A program made the translations under genes and the position numbers. 64,000 nt of DNA from Butyricicoccus sp. OM04-18BH (lineage in GTDB: Bacteria; Bacillota; Clostridia; Oscillospirales; Butyricicoccaceae): contig NZ_QULN01000001.1 of NCBI RefSeq assembly GCF_003481705.1, positions 124,001 to 188,000 on the forward strand, written 5' to 3'. The notes under the pieces were generated by a model. The model did no database searches and was not told where the DNA came from. It saw only the letters and a program-made list of their open reading frames with translations. This document shows, one piece after another, positions 47,115-56,280 of the stretch. Within the stretch, counting starts at the first letter, position 1. Every line of letters begins with the position of its first letter.

Positions 47115-47831
47115 ATGCCGAAGATGCGATTGGACAAGCTGCTCAGTCACCTGAACTGCGGCAGCCGAAAAGAAGTGCAGAGCTTCATCCGTGCAGGCCG
47201 CGTTGCGGTGAACGACACGGCGGAGCGCGACCCCGCAGCCAAGGTCGATCCGGATGCGGACCGCGTGTCGCTCGACGGGCGCGAGCAGACCTATCGCGCG
47301 CAGCGCTACTATATGCTCAACAAGCCGGCCGGCGTCATCACGGCGAGCCGCGACGAGCGGCACGGCACCGTGCTGGAGCTGTTCCCCGAGAGCCTGCGGC
47401 GCGGCCTGTTCGCGGTCGGACGGCTCGACAAGGACACCGAGGGCCTGCTGCTCGTGACCGACGACGGTGCGCTCAGCCATGCGCTGATGAGCCCGTCGAG
47501 GCACGTTTCCAAGGTCTACGAGGCCGAGCTCGACGGCGTGCTCGTCCCCGACGCGGCGGAGCGCTTCGGCGCCGGACTGACGCTGCGCGACGGCACGGTC
47601 TGCCGACCGGCGCTGCTCGAGCTGCTGCCGGACGGGCGCGTGCGCGTGACGCTGCACGAGGGCAAGTACCATCAGGTCAAGCGCATGATCGCGGCGTGCG
47701 GCGCGACGGTCACGTTTCTGAAGCGTGTGCAGCTCGGCGGCGTGCGGCTTGACGAAAGCCTTGCTCCGGGCGAATTCCGCGAGCTGACCGAGGAGGAGCT
47801 CGGCGCGCTGCGGCCGCCGGACGGCCTGTAG
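47115..47831 (+). CDS. rsuA: Pseudouridine synthase, RsuA family
   Basis: The 238-residue enzyme has an N-terminal S4 RNA-binding domain (MRLDKLLSHLNCGSRKEVQSFIRAGRVAVN) and a catalytic domain with the aspartate in VGRLDKDTEGLLLVTDDG and the KVYEAELDG, EGKYHQVKRM segments. Its length and spacing fit RsuA (16S U516) more than RluB. GGGGGAGA precedes the ATG. Confidence 0.92.
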   Translation: MPKMRLDKLLSHLNCGSRKEVQSFIRAGRVAVNDTAERDPAAKVDPDADRVSLDGREQTYRAQRYYMLNKPAGVITASRDERHGTVLELFPESLRRGLFAVGRLDKDTEGLLLVTDDGALSHALMSPSRHVSKVYEAELDGVLVPDAAERFGAGLTLRDGTVCRPALLELLPDGRVRVTLHEGKYHQVKRMIAACGATVTFLKRVQLGGVRLDESLAPGEFRELTEEELGALRPPDGL

Positions 47832-47908
47832 AAGAAAGGCTGAAACCGGCGTCTGCCGAAAAATCAACAAATTTTTTTAAATATTTTGTACAAAAACGCG
47901 GAGACATG

Positions 47909-47917
47909 TGATATAAT
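47909..47917 (+). promoter_or_regulatory. Extended -10 promoter of the PucR-type regulator gene
   Basis: TGATATAAT gives an extended -10 element. TTGTAC lies 20 nt upstream, too far for a normal -35. Downstream at 47941 and 47956 the word AGAATGTTC is repeated with 15-nt period, followed by GGAACAT in reverse: a possible operator. Confidence 0.5.
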
Positions 47918-48044
47918 GTCTTAAAATACACACGAAACATAGAATGTTCTTGTAGAGAATGTTCATAGAGGGAACATCGGACGGCGCGGGAGAGCGCCGT
48001 TTGCATGACAGAAGAAGTTGAAAAAGACGGGAAAGGTGATGGAA

Positions 48045-49136
48045 ATGGCTTCGAGATTGTTCCAGTCGATTGTTTTACAGATGAAGGACACGGTGGATCG
48101 CACCATTGGCATTGTGGATGCGAGCGGCGCGGTCGTCGCGTGCACCGATCTGCCCCGTATCGGTGAAATGCGCGAAGAGGCGATCACTGAGCTGGGTTTT
48201 GCAGGAGAAATCGTCCGGTTCGGCGGTTATACCTACCATATTACGGGAGACCGTTCCTCGCGTCTGGAGTATGCGGTATTCGTGCAGGGCGAGGACGAGC
48301 TGGCGCGCAGCATCTGCTCGCTGGTGGCGGTATCCATCAACAACATCAAAACGCTGTATGACGAAAAGCACGACAAGGCGACCTTTGTCAAGAATATCAT
48401 TCTGGACAACATCCTGCCCGGCGATATTTACATCAAGTCCCGCGAGCTGCATTTCGGCAACGATGTGCCGCGCGTGGTCTTCCTCATCCGTCAGCAGGAG
48501 CCTGCCGATGTAGCGGCGATCGACGTCGTGACCGGCATGTTCCCGGACAAGCAGAAGGATTTCGTTCTGCATATCTCGGAGAGCGACATCGTTGTCGTCA
48601 AGGAGGTCAAGACAGGCAGCGAATCCAAGGAGCTCGTCAAGCTCGCCTCCTCCATCGAGGAGACGCTGATGAGCGAGCTGTCGGTCAAGTGCCTCATCGG
48701 CATCGGCTCGGTATCCTCCCAGATGAAGGACATCGCAAAGTCCTTCAAGGAAGCGACCACCGCCATCGAGGTCGGCGCGGTATTCGACACCGAAAAGAAC
48801 ATCATCAGCTTCGAAAACCTCGGCATCGGCCGTCTGATCTATCAGCTGCCGATCACGCTGTGCGAAATGTTCCTCAGCGAGGTCTTCAAGAAGGGCTCGA
48901 TCGACTCGCTCGATCAGGAGACCCTGTTCACCATTCAGAAGTTCTTCGAAAACAATCTGAACGTTTCCGAGACCTCGCGCAAGCTGTTCGTACACCGCAA
49001 CACGCTGGTCTACCGTCTCGAAAAGATCAAAAAACTGACCGGTCTCGACCTGCGCGAGTTCGATCACGCCATCGTTTTCAAGGTCGCGCTCATGGTCCGC
49101 AAGTATCTCGCGAGCCGCGAGGAAGCCGTCCGCTGA
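48045..49136 (+). CDS. PucR/CdaR-type helix-turn-helix regulator
   Basis: The 363-residue protein has an N-terminal sensor part with the CdaR-like pattern (IVDASGAVVACTDLPRIGE), a middle GGDEF-related region (SVKCLIGIGSVSSQMKDIAKSFKEATTAIEVG) and a C-terminal HTH_30 domain (FFENNLNVSETSRKLFVHRNTLVYRLEKIKKLTGLDLREF). Ligand unknown. I take the ATG after AAGGTG; an earlier ATG lies nine codons upstream. It stands directly before ftsEX, but a hairpin and a separate promoter separate them. Confidence 0.88.
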   Translation: MASRLFQSIVLQMKDTVDRTIGIVDASGAVVACTDLPRIGEMREEAITELGFAGEIVRFGGYTYHITGDRSSRLEYAVFVQGEDELARSICSLVAVSINNIKTLYDEKHDKATFVKNIILDNILPGDIYIKSRELHFGNDVPRVVFLIRQQEPADVAAIDVVTGMFPDKQKDFVLHISESDIVVVKEVKTGSESKELVKLASSIEETLMSELSVKCLIGIGSVSSQMKDIAKSFKEATTAIEVGAVFDTEKNIISFENLGIGRLIYQLPITLCEMFLSEVFKKGSIDSLDQETLFTIQKFFENNLNVSETSRKLFVHRNTLVYRLEKIKKLTGLDLREFDHAIVFKVALMVRKYLASREEAVR

Positions 49137-49223
49137 CATCCAAAACGGACAAAAACCAGCACAAGTTCACAAAACTTTCACGAAAAATCGTCATTCTGCG
49201 CAGAATATGCTGTGTTTCGCTTC

Positions 49224-49252
49224 TTGCGCAGGAGGGATTTATCTGCTATAAT
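49224..49252 (+). promoter_or_regulatory. Promoter of the ftsEX operon
   Basis: TTGCGC-17 nt-TATAAT. The predicted start of transcription falls within the left arm of the hairpin that follows. Confidence 0.75.
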
Positions 49253-49254
49253 TA

Positions 49255-49297
49255 TCAGAGGTGTGTGGAGAAATGCACACCTCTGTATTTTTTTGTT
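49255..49297 (+). terminator. Terminator-like hairpin between promoter and ftsE
   Basis: CAGAGGTGTG/CACACCTCTG, ten perfect pairs, followed by TATTTTTTT. It can end the regulator transcript; its position also places it at the very 5' end of the ftsE transcript. Confidence 0.75.
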
Positions 49298-49326
49298 TGT
49301 TACGAAGTCATCGAGGAGGAACGCTT

Positions 49327-50007
49327 TTGATCCGGATGAACGATGTCACCGTCGTATACGACAACGGTATCCGCGCGGTGAATAAAGCCAGCCTGCGTGT
49401 GGACGAGGGAGAGTTTGTCTTTCTGGTCGGCGCGTCCGGCTCGGGCAAAACGACCATTATCAAGCTCCTGACGGCCGAGGTGCGGCCGACCGAGGGCAAG
49501 GTGCTGGTCAACAACTACAATATCGGCGAGATGAAAAAGAGCCGTATCCCGTATCTGCGCCGCACGCTCGGCGTAGTCTATCAGGATTTCCGTCTCATCA
49601 AGACCAAGACGGTTTACGAGAACGTCGCGTTCGCGATGCGCACCATCGGCGCGAAGAGTAAGGCGATCAAGCAGCGCGTGCCCTATGTGCTCGATCTGGT
49701 CGGCCTCGCGGACAAAGCGAAGGAAAAGCCGATGAATCTTTCGGGCGGCGAGCAGCAGCGCGTTGCCATCGCGCGCGCCCTCGTCAACAACCCGCGCCTC
49801 ATCATCGCGGACGAGCCGACCGGCAACCTTGACCCGGCGCGTTCGCTCGAGCTGATGACGCTGTTCGAGAAGATCAACGAGCTGGGCACTACCGTCCTGA
49901 TCGTCACGCACGAAAAGGGTCTGGTAGATGAGTTTGAAAAACGAGTCGTCATGATCGACCACGGTTCGGTCGTCAGCGACCAGACAGGTGGGTACTATCA
50001 GGCATGA
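49327..50007 (+). CDS. ftsE: Cell division ATP-binding protein FtsE
   Basis: The 226-residue ABC ATPase has Walker A GASGSGKTT, signature LSGGEQQRVAIARAL, Walker B LIIADEPTGNLDP and H-loop VTHEKG. With FtsX it senses the divisome and activates wall hydrolases. A TTG start (LIRMNDVTVVYDNG) has GAGGAGGA six bases upstream; the next ATG is too far from it. The ftsX gene overlaps by four bases. Confidence 0.95.
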   Translation: MIRMNDVTVVYDNGIRAVNKASLRVDEGEFVFLVGASGSGKTTIIKLLTAEVRPTEGKVLVNNYNIGEMKKSRIPYLRRTLGVVYQDFRLIKTKTVYENVAFAMRTIGAKSKAIKQRVPYVLDLVGLADKAKEKPMNLSGGEQQRVAIARALVNNPRLIIADEPTGNLDPARSLELMTLFEKINELGTTVLIVTHEKGLVDEFEKRVVMIDHGSVVSDQTGGYYQA

Positions 50008-50888
50008 GACGTTTTGGTTACTATTGGAAGGAAGGCCTGCGCAACATCTTCAAGCACGGGTTCATGTCGATCGCGGCGATCGCCATCATGGTCGCCTGTC
50101 TGATCCTGACCGGCACGGTGACGCTCATCGCGTACAACATCGACCTGAGCATCGTTGACCTGCAGCAGTCCAACGAGATCGTCGTCTGGATCGACGAAAA
50201 TCTCACGACGCGCGAGGCTAAGGACCTTCAGCCGCAGTTTGAGAAGATCGGCAATATCGCGACCGTGGAGTTCGAGGACCGCGATGTCGCGCTCGAAAAA
50301 TACCGCGAGGAGCTGGGCGAGGACGCGAGCATCCTCGAGGACTACAATTCCTCGAACAACCCGCTGCGCAACAGCTACATCCTGACCCTCAAGGACTCGA
50401 CGCAGGCCGAGGAGACCATTTCGGACATCGAAATGATCGAGGGCGTAGCAAATGTCCGCGCGGATGAAGCGGTCATCAGCAAGCTCATCCAGATCCAGCA
50501 CGTATTCAACATCGTCGCTCTCGCGATGGTGGTCGGCCTTGCGGTCATCTCGATCTTCATCATCTCGAACACCGTAAAACTCGCCATGTTCGCGCGCCGC
50601 GAGGAGATCTCCATTCAGAAGATGGTCGGCGCGACCAACTGGTTCATCCGCTGGCCGTTCGTCATCGAAGGCATGATCATCGGCCTTGTGGCCGGCGGTC
50701 TGGCGTTCCTGGCTGAGTGGGGGCTGTACACCGAGCTGTACAGCGTCGCAGGCGGCGTCATCCCCTATTTCGAAATTCTGCCGTTTGAAAGCCTGAGGTG
50801 GCTCGTTCTCGCCGTTTTCGCCGGCGCAGGCGCGCTGTTCGGCATCGGCGGCTCGGTAACGAGCATCCGCAAGTTCATGGATGTCTGA
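50004..50888 (+). CDS. ftsX: Cell division protein FtsX
   Basis: The 294-residue membrane protein has an N-terminal helix (FMSIAAIAIMVACLILTGTVTLI), an extracellular domain (about 50-165) and three C-terminal helices (IVALAMVVGLAVISIFIIS; EGMIIGLVAGGLAFLAEWG; WLVLAVFAGAGALFGIGG). FtsX transmits FtsE ATP hydrolysis to an extracytoplasmic hydrolase, here most likely the M23 coiled-coil protein encoded next. The start overlaps ftsE as ATGA. Confidence 0.95.
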   Translation: MRRFGYYWKEGLRNIFKHGFMSIAAIAIMVACLILTGTVTLIAYNIDLSIVDLQQSNEIVVWIDENLTTREAKDLQPQFEKIGNIATVEFEDRDVALEKYREELGEDASILEDYNSSNNPLRNSYILTLKDSTQAEETISDIEMIEGVANVRADEAVISKLIQIQHVFNIVALAMVVGLAVISIFIISNTVKLAMFARREEISIQKMVGATNWFIRWPFVIEGMIIGLVAGGLAFLAEWGLYTELYSVAGGVIPYFEILPFESLRWLVLAVFAGAGALFGIGGSVTSIRKFMDV

Positions 50889-50907
50889 GAACAAGGAGAA
50901 CGATCAT

Positions 50908-52155
50908 ATGATGAAAAAGAAAACCGTACGCCTGATATCCGGCGCTGTTGCAGGCATTCTGGTCGGCGCAATGCTCGTGTCGGTCGTTGCCTCGGGCATC
51001 GTTTATGCGGGCGCGGCCTCGAGCGCAGAGCTCAAGGACAAGCTCTCCTCGCTCGAGGACCAGAAGGCTGAGATCAAGAAGGAGCTCGACTCGACCGCAA
51101 GCAAGGTCAGCGACGTCGAAAAGACCCGTGCCGCGCTCCAGAAGGAGATCACCCTCACCAAGGAGGAGATCGAGACCGTAAAGGCGTACATCGAGCGCCT
51201 CCAGCAGCAGATCGACGTCAAGTCCACCGAGCTCGAGAGCGCACAGAAGGCGCTCGAGGCGAAGGAGGAGAATTTCTCGCAGACCGTCCGCACGACCTAC
51301 GAGCAGGGCGACATCAGCTATCTCGAGGTGCTGCTCAACTCGTCGAGCTTCTCCGATCTGCTCAACCGTCTCGACATTGTGTCGACCATCATGGACGACA
51401 ACAAGAAGATCGTCGCGGAGTATACGGCAGCCAAGGAGGACATTCAGCAGAAGCGTGATGACCTCCAGAAAACGCAGGACGAGCAGGTCCAGTATCAGGA
51501 CAACCTGAACTACAAGGCCGAGGAGCTGAAGTCCAGCGAGGCACAGCAGAAGGCGCTTCAGGAGAGCCTGGAAGCCTACCAGAAGGAGCAGAAGGCCGAG
51601 TACGAGCGCATTACGAACGAAATGGACTCCGTAAGCGACCAGATCGCCGAGCAGTCGCGCAAGGAAGCAGCGGCGGCAGCCGCAGCAGCAGCGGCCGCAA
51701 AGAAGAAGGGCACCACGAGCAATCAGGTCACGACGACCGGCTCGGGTACCGTGACCCGTTACAGCGGCACGTTCACTTGGCCGCTGCCGGGCTACACCTC
51801 GGCGTCCAGCGCCTACGGCTGGCGTGTCCATCCGATTTACGGCACCCGCAAGTTCCATAAGGGCGAGGACATCCCGGCGCCGACCGGCGCAGCCATCGTT
51901 GCGGCGGCTTCCGGCACGGTTACGACCGCAGGCTGGGTCTCCGGCTACGGCAACTACACCGTTATCAATCACGGCGGCGGCGTCATGACGGCTTACGGCC
52001 ATCAGTCCGCGATTTACGTATCGGTCGGTCAGACGGTTTCCGCCGGCCAGACCATCGGCGCAGTCGGTTCGACCGGCAACTCCACCGGTCCGCATCTGCA
52101 CTTCGAGGTCTACGTCAACGGCGCAACGCAGAGCCCGATGAGCTATTTCAGCTAA
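50908..52155 (+). CDS. Coiled-coil M23 peptidase (EnvC/PcsB-like)
   Basis: The 415-residue protein has a signal peptide or anchor (GAVAGILVGAMLVSVVASGIVYAG), two long coiled-coil stretches (about 40-250, rich in Glu, Lys, Gln), an Ala-rich link with KKKGTTS, and a C-terminal LytM/M23 domain. The Zn ligands are visible as H317 and D321 (HKGED) and H398 (HLHFE, with H396). FtsX-regulated hydrolases have this plan. AAGGAG precedes two adjacent ATGs; a start nine codons earlier overlaps ftsX. Confidence 0.93.
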   Translation: MMKKKTVRLISGAVAGILVGAMLVSVVASGIVYAGAASSAELKDKLSSLEDQKAEIKKELDSTASKVSDVEKTRAALQKEITLTKEEIETVKAYIERLQQQIDVKSTELESAQKALEAKEENFSQTVRTTYEQGDISYLEVLLNSSSFSDLLNRLDIVSTIMDDNKKIVAEYTAAKEDIQQKRDDLQKTQDEQVQYQDNLNYKAEELKSSEAQQKALQESLEAYQKEQKAEYERITNEMDSVSDQIAEQSRKEAAAAAAAAAAAKKKGTTSNQVTTTGSGTVTRYSGTFTWPLPGYTSASSAYGWRVHPIYGTRKFHKGEDIPAPTGAAIVAAASGTVTTAGWVSGYGNYTVINHGGGVMTAYGHQSAIYVSVGQTVSAGQTIGAVGSTGNSTGPHLHFEVYVNGATQSPMSYFS

Positions 52156-52167
52156 GTACATCAATTC

Positions 52168-52195
52168 TTGGGGAGAGCGGTCCACGCTCTCCCTT
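52168..52195 (+). terminator. Hairpin between the M23 and ctpA genes
   Basis: GGGAGAGCG/CGCTCTCCC followed by TTCTTTC; a modest terminator, probably with read-through to ctpA. Confidence 0.55.
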
Positions 52196-52215
52196 CTTTC
52201 ATGGAGGAAAAACGA

Positions 52216-53391
52216 TTGAAAAAACTGCGAAAAATACGGGTGCCGCTCGCGGCGGCTGTGCTGCTGTGCTTCGTATCCGCCGGCGCGTCGCTCGGCGCGG
52301 AAAGGCTGCTCTGCGGCTGGAAAACGAGCGCTGTCGAGACCAAGCTGCGCGAGATCGACCGTCTGGTCTCGGAAAAATATATCGGAGAAACCGACAGCGG
52401 GAGCGTTGCGGATTACGCGGCGGTCGGCTACGTGACGGGCCTCGGCGACAAGTGGTCGAGCTACATCCCGGCCGACCAGTACGAGGCCTACCGCATGAGC
52501 AGCGAGGGTACGGGCTGCGGCATCGGCGTTTCGGTCACGAGCACAGCGGATACGGTGCGCATCTCGATCGTCTATGATGACTCACCTGCGGCGCAGGCCG
52601 GCATCGTCAAGGGCGATTACATCCTCGGCGCGGAGGGTCTCACGGTCGAAAAGGACGGCGCGAATGCGGTCATCTCCGCGATACGCGGCGAGGAGGGTAC
52701 GGACGTCTCGGTGACGATACAGACGAGCGCGGGCGAAACAAAAACGCTCACCATGAAGCGCGCGACCGTCACGCAGAAGATGGCGTGGGGCGAGATGCTT
52801 TCCGGCAATACCGGCTATATCCGCATCGAAAACTTCCACACGGGCGTGGCGAAGCAGTTCCAAAACGTGCTCGACACGCTGACCGGCGAGGGCATGACCT
52901 CGCTCGTTATCGACGTGCGCCACAACGGCGGCGGTAAGGTCAAGGAGATGAGCGAGATACTCGATCCGCTGCTCCCGGAGGGCACGATCATGACGCTGCG
53001 CGAGAAGGACGGCCACGAGACCGTCTACTCCTCAGACGCGGATATGATCGACCTGCCGATCGCGGTGCTGATCGACGACCAGAGCATTTCGGCGGCCGAG
53101 TTCTTCGCGGCGGCCTTGCAGGAATACGAGCGCGCGACGCTCGTCGGCACGCACACCACCGGCAAGGGCCGCGCCCAGCGCACCTATGTGCTCTCGGACG
53201 GCTCGGCGGTCAACCTGTCGGTCGAGGAATATTTTACGCCTAAGGGAAAAAGCCTCGCGGACACGGGCATCGCCCCCGACATCGAGACCGCGCTCACCGA
53301 TGAGCAGACCGCGAACTTCTATTTTCTCGGGACGGACGGCGATCCGCAGCTTCAGCGCGCGCTGAGCGAGGTGCAGAGTCTGAAAAACTAA
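52216..53391 (+). CDS. ctpA: Carboxyl-terminal processing protease (S41)
   Basis: The 391-residue exported protease has an N-terminal signal/anchor (VPLAAAVLLCFVSAGASLGA), a PDZ domain (about 80-165, with GIGVSV...SPAAQAGIVKGDYI) and the S41 domain. Ser292 (DQSISAAEFF) and Lys317 (TTGKGRAQ) form the catalytic pair, 25 residues apart as usual. It may cleave wall hydrolases or secreted regulators. The TTG start lies eight bases after GGAGG; an ATG five codons earlier would contain the ribosome-binding site itself. Confidence 0.93.
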   Translation: MKKLRKIRVPLAAAVLLCFVSAGASLGAERLLCGWKTSAVETKLREIDRLVSEKYIGETDSGSVADYAAVGYVTGLGDKWSSYIPADQYEAYRMSSEGTGCGIGVSVTSTADTVRISIVYDDSPAAQAGIVKGDYILGAEGLTVEKDGANAVISAIRGEEGTDVSVTIQTSAGETKTLTMKRATVTQKMAWGEMLSGNTGYIRIENFHTGVAKQFQNVLDTLTGEGMTSLVIDVRHNGGGKVKEMSEILDPLLPEGTIMTLREKDGHETVYSSDADMIDLPIAVLIDDQSISAAEFFAAALQEYERATLVGTHTTGKGRAQRTYVLSDGSAVNLSVEEYFTPKGKSLADTGIAPDIETALTDEQTANFYFLGTDGDPQLQRALSEVQSLKN

Positions 53392-53453
53392 CCTGTAAGG
53401 CAGGGCAAAAGACAGTTTTTTCTGCCGAATATGTGGAAAATGCGTCTGCTGCC

Positions 53454-53482
53454 TTGACACATCGCGCAGCTTTACATATAAT
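53454..53482 (+). promoter_or_regulatory. Consensus promoter of greA
   Basis: Perfect TTGACA, 17 nt, perfect TATAAT; the strongest-looking promoter in the window. Confidence 0.9.
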
Positions 53483-53563
53483 AAAATGTACTGTACAGTC
53501 CCTTTGGCAGCGTCTGCGCGCCGGAGGAGACTGATTATTGATGAATAAGAAGGGTTTGCAGAT

Positions 53564-54037
53564 ATGGCTAAAGAAATCAAGCTGACACAGGAAAGCCTGG
53601 ACGCTTATAAGGAAGAACTCGAATACCTCAAGACCACCCGTGCTGACGAAGTCGCAGAGCAGCTCAAGGAAGCGCGCTCCTTCGGCGACCTTTCCGAGAA
53701 CGCCGAGTACGATGAGGCGAAGAACGAGCAGGGCAAGCTTTACTCCCGCATCGCAGAGCTCGAGGAGATCATCAAGCTGGCGGTCGTCGTTACCGGCGAT
53801 ACCTATGCCGCAGACGAGGTCTCTCCCGGCTGCCGCTTTGTTGTAAAGGATCTGGAGTTCGACGAGGAGGAGGAGTACCACTTCGTAGGCTCGCAGGAGG
53901 CTGACCCGATGGACGGCAAGATCTCGGACGAGTCTCCGTTCGGCAAGGCAATGCTCGGCAAGAAGGTCGGCACGGTCGTCGAGGTCGAGGCCCCGGCCGG
54001 CGTGATCAAGTACCAGATCGTCAAGATCGAAAAGTAA
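53564..54037 (+). CDS. greA: Transcription elongation factor GreA
   Basis: The 157-residue factor rescues backtracked RNA polymerase. The N-terminal coiled coil has the tip motif GDLSENAEYDEAKNEQG with its acidic residues, and the C-terminal FKBP-like domain ends SPFGKAMLGKKVGTVVEV. A short upstream frame of 14 codons starts after GGAGGAG and overlaps the greA start. lysS follows 73 nt downstream. Confidence 0.96.
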   Translation: MAKEIKLTQESLDAYKEELEYLKTTRADEVAEQLKEARSFGDLSENAEYDEAKNEQGKLYSRIAELEEIIKLAVVVTGDTYAADEVSPGCRFVVKDLEFDEEEEYHFVGSQEADPMDGKISDESPFGKAMLGKKVGTVVEVEAPAGVIKYQIVKIEK

Positions 54038-54110
54038 GCGCGGAAAAATTCCGTTTACAGGCGCGTTTCCTTAAAAACGCAGATAAATGATACAGAAAGA
54101 TGGGGAAACT

Positions 54111-55616
54111 ATGGCAGAACAGCATCAGGCGCAGGAGCAGCACGAGCAGACCGCAGAGGAGCTGCACGAGCTCAAGCGCATCCGACGCGAGAAGCTGGCC
54201 GAGCTGCAGGCTGCGGGCAACGACCCGTTCCAGCAGGTTCGCTTCGAGCGCGATCACTATACCAGCGACATCCACGAGCATTTTGACGAGCTCGAGGGCA
54301 AGACCGTCCGCCTCGCAGGCCGCATGATGTCGAAGCGCATCATGGGCAAGGCATCCTTCTCGGACATGACCGACCGCTACGGCCGTCTTCAGCTCTATAT
54401 CAAGCGCGACAACGTCGGTGAGGACGTATACAAGGGCTACAAGAAGTTCGACATCGGCGACATCATCGGCATCGAGGGCGAGGTTTTCCGCACCCAGAAG
54501 GGCGAGATCTCGGTCGCTGTCACCGAGCTGACCCTGCTCGCCAAGAACCTCAATCCGCTGCCCGAAAAGTGGCACGGCCTGAAGGATACCGATATGCGCT
54601 ATCGTCAGCGCTACGTTGACCTGATCGTAAATCCGGGTGTGCGCGACACGTTTGAGAAGCGTTCCGCCATCGTGCGCGAGATCCGCAACTTCATGGATTC
54701 CCGCGGCTTTATGGAGGTTGAGACCCCGTGCCTCAACACCATCCCGGGCGGCGCGGCTGCCCGTCCGTTCATCACCCATCACAATGCGCTCGACATCGAT
54801 ATGTACCTGCGCATCGCGACCGAGCTGCACCTCAAGCGCCTGATCGTCGGCGGTCTCGAGCGCGTGTACGAGATCGGCCGCATCTTCCGCAACGAGGGCA
54901 TGGACACCCGTCACAACCCGGAATTCACCACCATCGAGCTGTATCAGGCCTACACCGACTATCAGGGCATGATGGACATCACCGAGGACATGGTCATCCA
55001 TGTCTGCGAGAAGGTCCTCGGCAGCACCAAGGTCATGTATCAGGGCGTTGAGATCGACTTCTCCAAGGGCTGGAAGCGCATGACCATGGCCGAGGCGGTC
55101 AAGGAATATGCCGGCATCGACTTCATGGCTCTGTCTCCGGAGGAGGCGCTCGAGGCCGTCAAGGCCAAGGGTCTCGAGATCGAGCCGGGCAAGGAGAGCT
55201 GGGGCGACCTGATGAGCCTGTGCTACGACGAGTACGTCGAGGCAAACCTCATGCAGCCGACCTTTATCACCGATTATCCGGTCGAGATCTCTCCGCTGGC
55301 AAAGCGCAAGCCGTCCGATCCGCGTCTGACCGAGCGCTTCGAGTGCTTCGTTTACGGCCGCGAGCTGTGCAACGCATTCTCCGAGCTGAACGACCCGATC
55401 GACCAGAAGGGCCGCTTCGAGCGTCAGGTCGCTCTGCGCGCCGCAGGCGACGAGGAAGCGGGCATGATGGACGAGGACTTCATCAACGCGCTGGAGTACG
55501 GCATGCCCCCCACGGGCGGCATGGGCATGGGCATCGACCGTCTGGTCATGTTCCTCACCGACGCCGCTTCCATCCGCGACGTCCTGCTGTTCCCGACAAT
55601 GAAACCTTTGGACTAA
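54111..55616 (+). CDS. lysS: Lysyl-tRNA synthetase (class II)
   Basis: The 501-residue enzyme charges tRNA-Lys. An OB-fold anticodon domain (about 60-160) precedes the class II core with motif 2 [16 protein letters not shown] and motif 3 [15 protein letters not shown] polar N-terminal extension ([19 protein letters not shown]) is typical of the family. The end of this gene, PTMKPLD and stop, is where the host chromosome gives way to the mobile element. Confidence 0.96.
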   Translation: MAEQHQAQEQHEQTAEELHELKRIRREKLAELQAAGNDPFQQVRFERDHYTSDIHEHFDELEGKTVRLAGRMMSKRIMGKASFSDMTDRYGRLQLYIKRDNVGEDVYKGYKKFDIGDIIGIEGEVFRTQKGEISVAVTELTLLAKNLNPLPEKWHGLKDTDMRYRQRYVDLIVNPGVRDTFEKRSAIVREIRNFMDSRGFMEVETPCLNTIPGGAAARPFITHHNALDIDMYLRIATELHLKRLIVGGLERVYEIGRIFRNEGMDTRHNPEFTTIELYQAYTDYQGMMDITEDMVIHVCEKVLGSTKVMYQGVEIDFSKGWKRMTMAEAVKEYAGIDFMALSPEEALEAVKAKGLEIEPGKESWGDLMSLCYDEYVEANLMQPTFITDYPVEISPLAKRKPSDPRLTERFECFVYGRELCNAFSELNDPIDQKGRFERQVALRAAGDEEAGMMDEDFINALEYGMPPTGGMGMGIDRLVMFLTDAASIRDVLLFPTMKPLD

Positions 55617-55682
55617 AAAGTTCGAAAGTTTGCCGTGTTTGTAGGAATTTCTGCATGATTATGATACAGAAAAGCCGGGCTG

Positions 55683-55711
55683 TATGCCAACGTGTGCCAA
55701 GCGTATGCCAA
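55683..55711. repeat. Three direct TRTGCCAA repeats at the mobile-element end
   Basis: TATGCCAA, TGTGCCAA and TATGCCAA begin at 55683, 55693 and 55704. Short direct repeats near the end of an integrative element often are arm-type integrase sites; here that is inference. Confidence 0.45.
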
Positions 55712-55764
55712 TCCGTGTCGAAGTCGGTAGAATGCCCCAAAAATCACACATTTGCAAAAGTTTT

Positions 55765-55801
55765 ACCGTCGCATCAGAGTAATCTGGTGCGGCGGTTTTT
55801 G
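55765..55801 (+). terminator. Terminator downstream of lysS
   Basis: ACCGTCGCATCAGA pairs with TCTGGTGCGGCGGT through a GTAA loop with U-G wobbles, followed by TTTTT. Confidence 0.8.
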
Positions 55802-55839
55802 CGTTTACAACTGATTTCGTGTACTGAAAAATAACCTCT

Positions 55840-55872
55840 GTTTCCAATGTGGAAGCAGAGGCTTTTTTTATG
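55840..55872 (+). terminator. Second terminator, bidirectional
   Basis: CCTCTG.TTCCA/TGGAA.CAGAGG, followed by TTTTTTT. The rest of 55617-56280 holds no convincing gene; it contains an ATGCCC/GGGCAT hairpin (56218-56237) and probably the leader of the next gene. Confidence 0.75.
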
Positions 55873-56280
55873 TTCCAAAATTTTTTGAAAAATCTCAAAA
55901 GTTTTTTATCAGTTTTTGAGGTTGAAGGTTGTAGTTGATTAGTGAGAGGCAAAGTTGATGGCCTCCCGCAGAACTGAATAACAGTCATCAGGTACGTTAC
56001 CTGCACCGAGGGAAACCTCAAGCCGCTATCGACGGTGCGCCATGATTCCGGAAACGGAGGAGCGATCCAACCGATTCGATTGAAATCCGGACTGCTACCG
56101 GCGGAGGCGATGAAAGGTGCAAGGGATAATGATACTTCCGTAATTCGCGGCCCGGTCATAAAGAAGGCGGGGAGGTGAGATGCCTATGGAGCTGGTTCGC
56201 AGCCAGCCGCCTGATGATGCCCGGCACACAGGGCATAGAGAAGAACAGTGTGCGTACATAACCCAAAGGAGGAAAATGTT

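Noticed and set aside
55555..55740. Short minus-strand frame at the lysS end, considered as an integrase C-terminus
   Set aside because: It lacks the GHS...Y box and overlaps lysS; the TGCCAA repeats explain its repeated Trp-His-Thr residues.
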